The notes below the pieces were generated by a model that saw only the letters and a list, made by a program, of their open reading frames with translations, ran no database searches and had not been told where the DNA came from. A stretch of 64,000 nt of DNA from Nilaparvata lugens (lineage: Eukaryota > Arthropoda > Insecta > Hemiptera > Delphacidae), in the NCBI RefSeq assembly GCF_014356525.2, contig NC_052518.1, positions 11,614,874 through 11,678,873 on the forward strand, written 5' to 3'. Both the position numbers and the translations under genes were made by a program. Below, one piece after another: positions 22,084-32,648 of the stretch. How positions within the stretch are numbered: position 1 is the stretch's first letter; each line of letters opens with the position of its first letter.

Positions 22084-22667
22084 CCAGTACTAATAATTAT
22101 AATAATAATTTCTCTGGATGTTGGACGACACATCCAGAGGTGTTTATTCATAAATTCATACATTACATATTTTTTTCATACATTTTCAATAATATAACAA
22201 TATTCAAGGTTTACAAAATGATACCTCACTATATAATATATGTGTCGAGGTTATCATCAAATTAATATTAATTTATGCTACAACAGATAATACAAAAATT
22301 CCAAAAAATCTAAAACTATATCTATTACCCTAAGCATCACCTAGTACAAAGATACTAAACCGAGGTACTATTTTCTACCTATAAATTACCTTATTTAGAA
22401 AGAATACTACTTAAATCTAAATCCTACTTACTATTAGTTCCTCACTACTTTGTATCCCAATACTGAATAACCAATGTCTAATTTTTCTTTTGAAGCTATT
22501 GAAATTTTCCTCTCCTCTGATTTCTAATGGTATTCTATTAGATATTGTAGGCCCTAAATATCCTAGTTATCTTTGCCCAAATGCTGTATTCATTCTTGGT
22601 ACTTCTTGATTGTAACGTTCTCTTATTCTAGTACTGTATCTAGTTTGCCTACTGGAAATCATAGTGC
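22084..22667 (-). pseudogene. LINE fragment: reverse-transcriptase C-terminus and 3' UTR
   Basis: On the minus strand 22667 to about 22417 translates to RERYNQEVPRMNTAFGQR, one in-frame TAA, then LGYLGPTISNRIPLEIRGE and FNSFKRKIRHWLF. This is the typical C-terminal end of jockey/CR1-like LINE ORF2, where a YLGP.xWNSLP-type motif precedes a K/R-rich helix and a final tryptophan. The 3' UTR continues to a CTCTGGATGT...ACATCCAGAG hairpin near 22135 and an AATTATT tail. Sequence and 3' end differ from the 32-35 kb LINE, so it is another family. It is 5' truncated and stop-bearing. Confidence 0.7.
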
Positions 22668-22699
22668 ATTTCAGTAGTTTTTATTTTATAAATTTCCAG

Positions 22700-23840
22700 T
22701 GACATTCACTCTGTTTTGACAGCATTTTTCATATGACAACATCAATTCTCCTCTATCAACCAATACTGCTTACTCTTACTCAATTTATCTCTGGCGTGAT
22801 TCACTCTGAACTGTCAGGATTCTTCATATGCTAACATCAATTCTTTCCATTCAGCCAATACTGCTCACTCTTATTCAACTTCTCTCCAGTGATATTGACT
22901 AGGGATGGGTATCGAAAGACAAAACATCGATGTTTTGAACATCGATGTTTTTTTTCACTTTAACATCGATAAGTGAAAAACATCGAATAGTAAACATAGA
23001 TGTTTTTGAACATCGATGTTTTTTAACATCGTTGTATCGCTCTACGTTACAGATGATACCAAGGTACCTAGAATACAGGTATTCTAGCAGAGCACAGGAA
23101 ATGAAAATGGATTAAGTTTTTTTTATATGGATATCTGCTCTCCTTACAATAGGAGGACCTCTTTTCCAGAGCTAGATTAATTAGTGTTAAACGCATGTTG
23201 AGGAAATATGTAATTGTAATAAGAAAAAACTCTTTCTTCCTAAGAAACGAAGAATCCGACCTCTTATTCAATTCTGAATAAGTATCCAACCTTGACACGG
23301 GCCACAGAAGTAGAAGTAATGTAAATCTTCAAGAGTATCCAACAGTCTCACATAAAAATACAGAGCCTCATTGAAAAAAAAACAATCAGCAGGAAGTCGA
23401 AACTTATGCGAGATCTTTCACAAGAGTGATCTATATTCACGAAAAACACTAAACAGAATACTACACTAGATATGACAAAGATAATGATTATATTCTGTTA
23501 CTATTGCTCTATATTGTTACTATAAGCTCTCAAGATGATGATCTTGAGAACTTAAAAAAAAACTATCAAAAAAACTTAAATCAAATTAAAAAATTAGAAT
23601 TGTTTTTACTTTTTAGTTGGGAAAAACATCGGATGAGCGATGTCTAGGTAAAACCATCGATAAGTGAAAAACATCGACCAGTGAACATCGATGTTTGATG
23701 TTAAAACATCGATGTTTTTAAACATCGATGTATCGATACCCATCCGTAATATTGACTTTGAACTGTCAGCAGCCTTCATTTGCTAATACCAATGCTTCCC
23801 ATTTAACCTATAATGACAGTTTAAAAGTGAATCACAATGT
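22700..23840. repeat. Degenerate ~95-bp tandem repeat, split by a hAT-like element
   Basis: Three units with TTCACTCTG or TTTGAACTGTCAG, TCATATG(C/A)(T/C)AACA and CAACCAATACTGCT landmarks start near 22700, 22795 and 22889. The third is cut at 22899 and resumes at 23757 after the hAT-like insertion. Similar AACTGTCAG-centred fragments are scattered elsewhere in the window. Confidence 0.65.
22900..23748. mobile_element. hAT-like nonautonomous element with AACATCGATGTT subterminal palindromes
   Basis: The 16-bp TIRs TAGGGATGGGTATCGA and TACGGATGGGTATCGA (one mismatch) are flanked by an exact 8-bp duplication, ATATTGAC (22892-22899 and 23749-23756). Both features define the hAT superfamily. Within about 130 bp of each end the palindrome AACATCGATGTT and half-sites ACATCGA recur roughly ten times, consistent with transposase-binding arrays. 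The 560-bp interior has only short frames, so it is nonautonomous. Confidence 0.9.
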
Positions 23841-24049
23841 CATTCGCATTGCCCACTTCAGCAATGCACGATAAGAGTTTTTATTTCAGGCGCGAAAATA
23901 AAAGTAGGACTACAGTGATAGTCGCCCTATTCCAGATGAAAAAATCTCGATATAAAATAATTCTTTTTCAGAAAGAAATGATAACAATATAGAAGATTGA
24001 TAATACAATCATTATTGATATTTTAATAAAACAATATATATATAACAAT

Positions 24050-24795
24050 ATAGACATGAAACGGATTTCTGGAATCTCCCAACAAATTCTAACTGCAGAT
24101 ATTTTCACACATTTAGCTGAACAAATATCGAATTTAAATAATTCTTTTCTAGAAATAAATGAACATATAAAGGAGCACACGAAACGGAATTTCTATGGAA
24201 TCTCTCCACGAATTATTCATGAACTGCAGATATATTCACAAGATAGTTAGGATAAATGTAGCTAATCAAGAAACGATTGAAAATAATTGTGCTCCAGAAT
24301 GAAATGATAACAATATATTAGTACACTCTCTCGACATATATGAAAAACTCCTTAAAAATTCTCCCGACTGCAGAGATATGCACACGATTGTTATGAGGAA
24401 TCTCCCAACAAATTTTTCCTACCTCATCAACTGCAGATAGTTATATTCACACAATAGTTTGGAAACAAATTTAGCTGAACAAAAATCGAATTTTAATAAT
24501 TCTTTTCTAGAAATAAATGATAATATAAAGGAGCACACGAAACGGAATTCCTATGGGATCTCTCCACGAATTATTTCTACTTTATCATGAACTGCAGATA
24601 TATTCACACGATAGCTAGAATAAATGTAGCTAATCAAAATCGATTGAAAATAATAGTTCTTCTCCAGAATGAAATGATAACAATATTTGAGTAAACTCTT
24701 TTGACATAATTATGTGGGATCTCCTTGAAAATTCTACCTTCTTTATAATCAAACACAGAGTTATGCACATGACTGTTATGAGAAATTCGGTTAAC
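24050..24795. repeat. Two-unit direct repeat, ~358-bp period
   Basis: AGAAATAAATGA...ATATAAAGGAGCACACGA occurs at 24151 and 24509, with matching flanks: AATCTCCCAACAAAT, GAACTGCAGATATATTCACA and TTCTCCAGAATGAAATGATAA. The second unit differs by small indels. A 64-codon plus frame in unit 1 is broken in unit 2, so I do not call it a gene. Confidence 0.8.
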
Positions 24796-24799
24796 AACA

Positions 24800-26120
24800 G
24801 AAAATTCAAAGTCAATATCATTTTAGGAAGGAAATACCAATGTAAAACAGCATACAAAACAGAGTTTGAATCTTCCTACAAAAAGACTTAGTAACTTTCT
24901 ACGGAAAAACCAAAACTTATTTATTTATTATTGGATAAAGAAAAAAATGATACAATCTTCAGGGAATAACAGACAGACTACTGCCAGAAATACACTATTT
25001 AGGATGTTTTTCAAATAGCCTTTGTGTACTTAATAATATGAATTACCAGATCGGGAGAACATTGCCTCTCGTTTTAAGTAATGTTAACATTTTACACAAA
25101 TCATTATGAAAGACTGAGACATGACACAATTCATGTTTACTATTTGATTTTGAATTTTCAAGTTACCACAACAATTATAGTTGACGTTTATCATTGTTCC
25201 TGAAGGATACGTGATAGGGAATTTGACTATTGTAAAAATATAACACTTTATAATCTGTGTGTAGGGGTAATAACTTCATCAGATTTCAAAAATATATCCT
25301 CTTCAAGTTTTTATAGTATGTGAACTATCAAACTACATCATTTTATGTATAAGGTGAACGTAGTAGAATACCTATCTATCAATATCGTGAACGTTGAAAT
25401 ATAAGATTTATTAATAGGGTCATGAATCGAATAAAAAATCATTAATTTCCCAAGAGAACAGGTTTTTTACACGATTAAGTTCAATAGTATCTCAGTTTGA
25501 TACTGTCGCCTGTCCTCTGTGGGCAATAACTGATTATTATTAACCAGAGTTCAGTCTCGAGAGAAGTTCAGACTCAGAACGCTCAAATATCGATTCCAGG
25601 GATGATCCTTTACAAAAAGTTTCCAAATAAGGGAGTTTTAGCTTCTTACCAGTCTATCAATTTCAGAACAATTTCATTCAACGACAGAAAATTGAACAAC
25701 GGAAAACTTGAACATGAAGTTGGGATTCCAATGATATATAGTTATCAGCTGTGAAGAATCATTGTGTTATGAAAGTTCCCTACGTGCTACTGTAACATAC
25801 TAAGCCAATGCTAATTTTCTGTATCCCATTGTCAGTGCTTACTTTCTTTTTTAGGGCTACTTGTTTCCACATAAAAATAGAAAATCAAAGTAGGCTGCTC
25901 TTTTTAACATTTATTTTTTAAGTATGAACTGGGCAATATCATTGAAAGTTAAAAAGATGCATAGCAATTCGAAAATGAACCTACTATGATAATATTATAA
26001 GAATAATATTAAGAGAAGCATATTTTATTCCATGACAGATGATCTTTCTAGAGCAGCAGTAAACAAAGTACAACTTTCAATGGAGAAGTTACCTAAAGGA
26101 GAAGAAGATTAACATCTAAT
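24800..26120. other. AT-rich stretch without recognisable genes
   Basis: No frame above about 60 codons with splice support, no domain and no long inverted repeat was seen on either strand. Confidence 0.4.
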
Positions 26121-26124
26121 ATTG

Positions 26125-26351
26125 TTGAATAAAAACACATCTGTTGTCAAATTCTAAACTGTTTTATTTAGTACACGGCCAAGGTTTCGTGACCACACCG
26201 GTCACATTTTCAAGTTGACTCAACTTTAAAATGTGACCGGTGTGACCAAATGAGTCAACTTGAAAATGTGACCGGTGTGGTCACGAAACCTTGGCCGTGT
26301 ACTAAATAAAACAGTTTAGAATTTGACAACAGATTTGTGTTTTTATTCAAT
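26125..26351. mobile_element. Near-perfect palindromic MITE, uninterrupted copy
   Basis: The arms 26125-26225 and 26252-26351 are almost exact reverse complements (TTGAATAAAAACACA, AATTCTAAACTGTTTTATTT, ACACGGCCAAGGTTTCGTGA). The short centre repeats GTCACATTTTCAAGTTGACT and its complement. Such long perfect arms point to recent activity or gene conversion. The family matches the outer element at 8084-9862. Confidence 0.9.
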
Positions 26352-26564
26352 TATGGAACGGTTCTACAATATTGACAATGACTCAGTCGAATTTTTATCT
26401 AAAATTGTATTTGCTCTAATTGATGAAGTTCATTTTGAGATTGGATAATATTTTATTCATCTATGTAGATAAAAAGTATATCCTGGCTTATATTATAAAA
26501 TTGTCAATCACACAATGAATTTTACTAAATATTAACTGAATAATTAGTGTTCACTAATGAATCA

Positions 26565-26600
26565 CTTGATAATGGCATTATATAGCCGAAATATGTCGTG
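26565..26600 (+). other. Penelope-like terminal motif with hammerhead-like fold
   Basis: CTTGATAATGGCATTATATA followed by GCCGAAATATGTCGTG: GGC and GCC can form stem II between a near-CUGAUGA core (TTGATAA) and GAAA, and ATATGTC would lie in stem III. An AAAAGGGTACT segment follows, as at 3625. It is probably a 5'-truncated Penelope-like terminal repeat. Confidence 0.5.
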
Positions 26601-26984
26601 AATGAACAATTTTAAAAGGGTACTGTACTTAAGATTTCTAATTTTTATTTATGCTCAGTTAGAATATGACCTGCAATTTGTAATATGGTTATACAAAATA
26701 TTGTATCTGCAGAGAGAGAAAGAGCGACTAAGAGAGAATTTGTTGAAGAGAGTGAGAGAGAAAAATTGTCACAAATCAAAGAACGGAGCACGTGGGTGGC
26801 TCTCGCATTTTTCGTGCGGAAAAGTCCCGACTGGTCCGCTTTTGAGAAGGGACGCTTTCCCAGGCTGGTTTAGGGTGGCTTGCTGAGGGGGGTGGCGACA
26901 CTGAGTCGCCGGTTGAGCGCCCCCCGGACCCCCAGTCACAACAAACTCCCAACAAAGACCCCCCCCCCCACGTAAACACCAGCT

Positions 26985-27570
26985 ATCCTCCTAATAACTA
27001 TACTCTCTCCCATAATTCCAATATAGGCCTTCGTCGCACCTTCTACTCTCTTTCCACTGCATACCTCGCGTATTATTTATCTCTCTCAGATCGCCCCCTC
27101 CTACCAGTAGCATTATCTCCTCTCTTTCACACCCCCCCACTCCCCCACCTCACTATTTCTCACTATCTCTGATCCATATCTCTATTTTTATCAGTTATTC
27201 ACCCATCTCTTCCTCTCTGTACATTTCACTCACTTTTATCCATGATAATTTTTATCTTTTTGAATCTCTTATACTTTCATCTCTCTTTTTCTCTCTTCCA
27301 CCATTCTTTCCTCTCTGTACATTTCACTCTCTTTTATCCATAATCACTTTTTATCATTTTGTATCTCTTACACCACCATCTCTCTCTTTTTCTCTTCCCT
27401 TTACTTCCTCACTGTGTCTCCAACTCTCTGTATCCCATAATCACTCTATCTCTTTCTCCTCCATCCTCACCAAAACCATCCCATTTTTTTCTCTCTCATT
27501 CCTCCTTCTCCTTCTCGCTTCTATCCTCATCGAAACCATCTCTCACTCGCTCTCTCTCTTACAATTTTCA
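26985..27570. repeat. Polypyrimidine (CT-rich) tract with an internal ~100-bp duplication
   Basis: The plus strand is almost purine-free in long runs (CTCTCTC, TTCCTCTC). TTCCTCTCTGTACATTTCAC recurs at 27211 and 27309, each followed by TTTTATCCAT(G/A)AT. Open frames here are serine/leucine-rich low-complexity artefacts. A second, shorter CT tract is at 31475-31555. Confidence 0.8.
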
Positions 27571-28252
27571 TAACACTACAATCTCAGCTAGTACTTGAAA
27601 TATTTTAAGGGAATTTATAAAACAAAACAATAACTAGAGGCAGCAATAAAGAGGGTTGTCTTCTGTCTCTGTCTGTGCCCTCCCGCATAATTTCTACCCC
27701 CAGCCATTTTTCTCATCCAAATATAGAGCACTGTTTTTCAAGTCTGTGGTTGCATTGTATTTATATTTTCTGAAAGAAATATTTTCGTCTCCTGTGAATA
27801 TTCTAGCTTCTTAGACGAAATTTTCGTAGTTGTATCGTATTTATAGTGTTGCTCTTACCATAGCAGGACAAATTTCGTATTTTGGAAACCATTTTGATTT
27901 ATCAACTCTTGAAATGCAAGTAGAATTCGGGATCACACCCAGAATTCGGATCACTCTAAATCACACCCAGAATCGACACTCTACGAGAAATGTTTCATGT
28001 TTTAATGTATTTTCGATAAGTATTTTGGTAAAAAGCGCGCAGATTTTCAACGCAGATTCATCTTGAGATTTAAGAGTAAAATGGGATATTTTTTCAAAAT
28101 CTCGTTGTTTCAACCCAAAATTCAGCGTTTTCATGACAACTATGTAATTAATTATGCATGCTGCAGTTCCATGTATTCGTAAGAAAAAGCTGAAATTGTT
28201 GAATTAAAATACCACGTGAAAATGACGAATCAGATTTTTTGTATAAGTTCAG

Positions 28253-28578
28253 GTGGTGGTGGAAAATGTTTCTCAAAAGGATTACCTCTCTCACATAATT
28301 ATGAAACGTCTGGCTACTGAGATGGGATGTTTTCTCACTACATCACTATCCAAATCTCCACTCAATCTTGAACTGTTACAGAACATAAAAAACGTCAAAT
28401 CATATATTATGAGAGGTCTATGTGCTCATTTTGTCCATTTTTCGATGCAACAACTGAGTAGAGAAATGTTAGGCGTGAATTTCGAATGCTTTATCAACAA
28501 AAACAAAAAAATATTATCATTGTCAGATCTCTATTGGCGAGATGAACTATTATTTATTGATTTTTTAAATCCAGATAG
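28253..28578 (+). CDS. Candidate internal exon of an unidentified host gene (exon 2 of 3 seen)
   Basis: This is the best host coding segment in the window. TTTTTTGTATAAGTTCAG ends at 28252 as an acceptor, 108 codons plus two bases follow, and AG/GTAAAT at 28579 is a good donor. The translation is non-repetitive with a globular, helix-rich composition (LSHIIMKRLATEMGCF, VKSYIMRGLCAHFVHFSMQQ, LSDLYWRDELLFIDFLNP). The exon starts in phase 0 and ends two bases into a codon, which fits the one-base lead of the candidate exon at 44536. I recognise no family. The intervening 16 kb would be an intron filled by repeats, including the LINE and the 84-bp array. An old domesticated or decayed element gene is the main alternative. 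Confidence 0.55.
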
Positions 28579-28599
28579 GTAAATACAACAATTTCTGCG

Positions 28600-29825
28600 A
28601 TTGAATTGAATAGATGGTCGTATTTCCATATTGAGATAGTAGAATAGACTATTACTCTATCAATGATCACCAACATCTTTATTATTTGAAACATTGTGAC
28701 ATAAAACTTTGGGAATGGGAAAATATGAATGAAACGAACATTATGCTATTAAGGTTTCCAGACCCACTCCAAATGAGAAAGGCTTCACATATATCAGATC
28801 AACTTAAACTAATCATAGTGGTTTGCTTTTTGGTCCACTTTCAAATCACTTGATCTGAGTTTCAACAATTTCAAATGTTGATTCAAGATTTCTTTATCGC
28901 ATAAAACATTTGTACAAATGCATTACATCTTCATAAATCAAACACAAAGTATTCACATTTGAAGAAATAAAAATTCAAACATAAGCAAAGGTTGGGTTGT
29001 TATATTTTCCATGTATTTACGGTTATCATCCTACCAAAAAATACTAAATATATAGAACATAGTAGAGCAGTATTGTAATGTAGAGTATAATGGAATGGAA
29101 TAACGTTTTATCAGATAACGTGACGAAGTTTGGTCAGTATTGTCGACTCTACCACTTAACCAAGTAATACTGTACTATAGTATTGTATAGAAGTAGCCTA
29201 CATCTTGGCCTCTGAATCTACCATAATAGAGTGGTTTAATTTACACAAACCTTTATCAACTGTACTGCGAAACGTTACCAATTGTCTACTTAATCCTGAT
29301 TTTCAATTCAATATCTTGTGCATGCATTTATTCGGTTAAATTCGTTTTGAAGAGAATAGTTTTATTCATTTTTTGATGTCACTCAAAAATACCATCAAAG
29401 CCTAATGATTAAACCCAGCCGCCAAATTAAAAAAAATATTCTGGAGAACTATAAACATTAATTGTTTGTGTGATGATGTGATAGGAGATGGGTCCCAGTA
29501 TTGCATTCAGCTGTCACCGCCTCGCCTTCATATCGATTCGCTCTCAGCAATAACAGCCTCCTTATCGTTCTTGAAACAATATTTTGCCAATAGTTCTGGC
29601 CTATTTGCTCCAAAGAAACAGTACTGATTAAGTGGAGTTATTTGGGATCTTGTCATATCCTTATTTTAGATCTGAATATAAAAGAATCGTGTTAGTGTTC
29701 TAATGGTGTTGAATTAGATTAGATTTCTCATGTATAAGTAAAAGTAAATTATAGAGTAAATTATCTCATGTGTAGATTCCCTTACACTTTTTTGATTTTC
29801 AAAGACATGACGGGTTTAAAATAAA
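28600..29825. other. Intergenic or intronic stretch, nothing recognised
   Basis: AT-rich with only short frames. No repeat longer than about 20 bp and no RNA gene was noticed. Confidence 0.4.
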
Positions 29826-29830
29826 TCTAT

Positions 29831-30181
29831 TAGGGCCAGTCTCGGAGTTCGGGATTTATCTAAGCTCTAGTCTCTAAACAGATGGAGTCAGAAAATTGGT
29901 TTTCTGAAACGGGGCATAGTCGCAGTCCACGTTTGAATTAAATTTCAAAAAACTAGAAAATTAAACACAAAATAAAATAAAGAGAAAATAGCATAGAATT
30001 TCAGCTATTTTGAATTATTTCGGAATTTTTCATTTCGTCAAGGAAAAACGTTTCCAATTATAGAAATGAGAAAATTAAAATTGTCATAGAAACTGCGACT
30101 ACGCCCCGTTTCGGAAAGCCAATTTTCTGACTAGCTGTTTGAATTCTAGAACTTCTAAATCCCGAGCTTGGAATCCTGTCG
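29831..30181. mobile_element. TIR MITE with ~100-bp inverted arms
   Basis: The left arm (GGGCCAGTCTCGGAGTTCGG, then GTCAGAAAATTGG and GAAACGGGGCATAGTCGCAG) is mirrored at 30080-30175 (CTGCGACTACGCCCCGTTTC, CCAATTTTCTGAC). The AT-rich centre is noncoding. Confidence 0.8.
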
Positions 30182-30189
30182 TTATTGGA

Positions 30190-31800
30190 ATTTAAAAAAA
30201 TCTATTCAGTAGCCCTGTAGAAATAGATATAGATTCAGATTCAGTTCAGTTCAGAACTCAGAGCCTTTCATGTATGTAAATTGCAATATGTGCTGATTTA
30301 TATGAATCGTAAAGTCACGTTCAAGAAATAAAGGGAAATTACATAAATAATGATAGTTTTGTATCCAATATAGATAAATAGTCGAACCTCCATGAAACAT
30401 GATAAGCACTTCTACATTATTCCAGCACCATTGAAAAAAATAATCATACATTTGCAACCTTTCAAACGTTGAATTTGAATTCAAACTCAAGTTTTATTCA
30501 AGAATGAGTAGATTAATGGACCTTTCAAAATTAATTTCAACCTTTTAGATTAATTTTCTCTACTTTGACTTGTTAATTCTTTCTTCACAACGTCTCATGA
30601 TGCGGGGTAGTGTCCCAAGAAAATTGTGACATCCCCTCCTAGCAAATATTTTGATCCGCTTCAAAGAAGACGTAGTAGTGAGGGCCTGTACCACAAATCT
30701 ACCTAGATTTATGCATATTTTTGAACTGGCCGCCTCGTAATAACAATAAATTATGGAAAATATGCATGACAAAAGTGATACCTCACTTCGAAATCTGTCA
30801 CAAGTGAAATTATAACTGTAGATTGTAGCTATCAGATAAGTTTTCTACTCTTTATTTCTAATGCAGTTCATCAGTTGACTATTGTTGTATTATTTATTGT
30901 ATTATTATCACCAAAAGACAATAATTGATAAAATGATAATGAACTATCTATAAATAATATGCAGCTTGATTCCGCATGATAATAACATAATATATACGAT
31001 AATCTGATTCTGTTGTCTGTTGAAACTTCAAAGTGGACTAGTAATTTAAAAGTATTAGCAGAGAAAACGAATATAATTTATTATTAATAGTAAACTACTA
31101 ATAATGTTTTAACTACTATACTGCTGTACTCTGTGGTATTAGTACCTATATAAATATAATCAACTAAAACCTTTTCAATGTTTGTGTAAGGTAGCACTAT
31201 TCTTACAATGACAGTTTTCTCTATTTTATTCTACTCGTCGGTTAATGTGATTCAGGTTTTCTACAAATGTACAATACTAGTAGAATAGGAAGGAAGTATC
31301 AATACTCACTTAAACAAATGCACGTGGGTTCGATCTCCTCACCCCAAATGCAGTCTCCTCAGTGTGTCAAATTTAATTCTCGTTTACAGTTTGTTATAAA
31401 CAATTGCTGTATACAAACACGCCGAACCAATTTTCCAGAGTGATCCTTGCAAAAACCCAGCTTCCTCTTCTCAGTCTCTTACTCTTTTTCTATCTCTCTC
31501 TCACTCACTCTTTCTTCCACTGTAGTATCTCTCTATTTCTCTCTCTCTCTTACAATGACTCACTAACACACTATCTCCCTCCGACTGAATCTCTCTGACG
31601 AAAGAAAAGAATGCACTTATTTTCAACCTAATCGATGTTTGCGAAAAACTATTTTATAGTGGAGCGATACAGTTGTTTGGCACTTGGGTACTGTGGACGA
31701 GTATCGCTCACATTTCGAGTGGAGGGGAGGCTTTTTTGACAGAACTCTATATCGCTGATTTATTATCTGGCAGATAAAAGTCCCAATTCCTCATCCCTTC
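30190..31800. other. AT-rich stretch with one CT-rich microsatellite
   Basis: Apart from a CTCTCT-rich run at 31475-31555, only short unsupported frames on both strands were seen. Confidence 0.4.
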
Positions 31801-31808
31801 ACCGTGCG

Positions 31809-32060
31809 TGCTTCAGATTTTGGGTTTGTGTTGCATGGAAACAGCTCCTTGTTTAGCTTTTGTGTTGTCGAAATGTTTTGATCTTTGATGATCGATCGAG
31901 ACACTAATACTGATAATAGTGGGATACTTAGTGAGAATTTATCGAAGAAATATCTTGTATATTAGGCTGTAGTATGAAGTGTACTCCACTCCACAGTGCC
32001 TCAGATTCTAGATGTGTGTTGCATGGAGAGAGTTCCTTGTTTTTGTGTTGTCAAAATCGC
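31809..32060. repeat. Diverged direct repeat upstream of the 84-bp array
   Basis: A block with TTCAGATTTTGGGTTTGTGT, TGCATGGAA and TTGTGTTGTCGAAAT (31809-31875) returns as a diverged copy at 31997-32057. The second copy overlaps the start of the open frame that leads into the array. Confidence 0.6.
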
Positions 32061-32267
32061 TGGATCCTTGTTAAAAAAGAAATTAGATGGATCATGTGTA
32101 CATGTGATAATAGGCTATTTGATATAGAGTATCCAGGAAAACATCCAATAGACCATAATAGAAATGAGGAATACATTGAAATGAGGTTAGAAGCTGGGCT
32201 ATTTGATGAGAAGTATTCAGGAAAACATCCTATAGATCATAATAGAATGAGGAATACATGAAATGAG
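31974..32267 (+). CDS. Open frame leading into the 28-residue repeat array (5' part)
   Basis: An ATG at 31974 opens a frame of about 60 non-repetitive residues with several cysteines (CVLHGESSLFLCCQNRW). It then enters one diverged repeat unit (LFDIEYPGKHPIDHNRNEEY) and one standard unit. Two single-base deletions (near 32245 and 32259) then break the frame just before the LINE insertion point. If the deletions and the LINE are set aside, the same frame would run on into the array at 35620. The function is unknown. It could be the start of a repeat protein gene, a pseudogene, or a minisatellite open by chance because its unit is a multiple of three. Confidence 0.4.
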
Positions 32268-32291
32268 ATAGATAGATAGATAGATAGATAG
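32268..32291. repeat. (GATA)n tail of the LINE
   Basis: About six GATA repeats stand between the target duplication and the LINE 3' end (AATAAAGGCAG on the minus strand). Tandem tails of this kind are typical of CR1/L2/RTE- or I-type LINEs and replace poly(A). Confidence 0.9.
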
Positions 32292-32648
32292 GCTGCCTTT
32301 ATTTTAACCTGGAGGGCGAAGTTAGGGCGCAGCCGGCCCTCTCTCCCACTTAACCCTCCTATACAATTCTAATGCATCTACATTGCAAACAACATAAGGA
32401 AATAATCTCTTAAATATAATAATAAGTAATATGATAGAAAAAAAAAATATGTATATACAAATCAATAATTGAAAAAAAAAAAAATTAATTTAATTTAGTA
32501 GAATATATTTTGGACTGAAATAAAATTAAAGTTAGAAAATAGAGTTATAGGAAAAAAAAAATTTTTTTTATTTTAAGCAAGAAACAAGAAAATTTCATGC
32601 AAACACACACCTTTCACACAAGCAAACACACCACGCATACACACCTCC

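Noticed and set aside
22900..23750. CRISPR-like array because of repeated ATCGATG motifs
   Set aside because: Motifs are short, irregularly spaced and palindromic within hAT-type ends; there are no spacers of constant length and the genome is eukaryotic.
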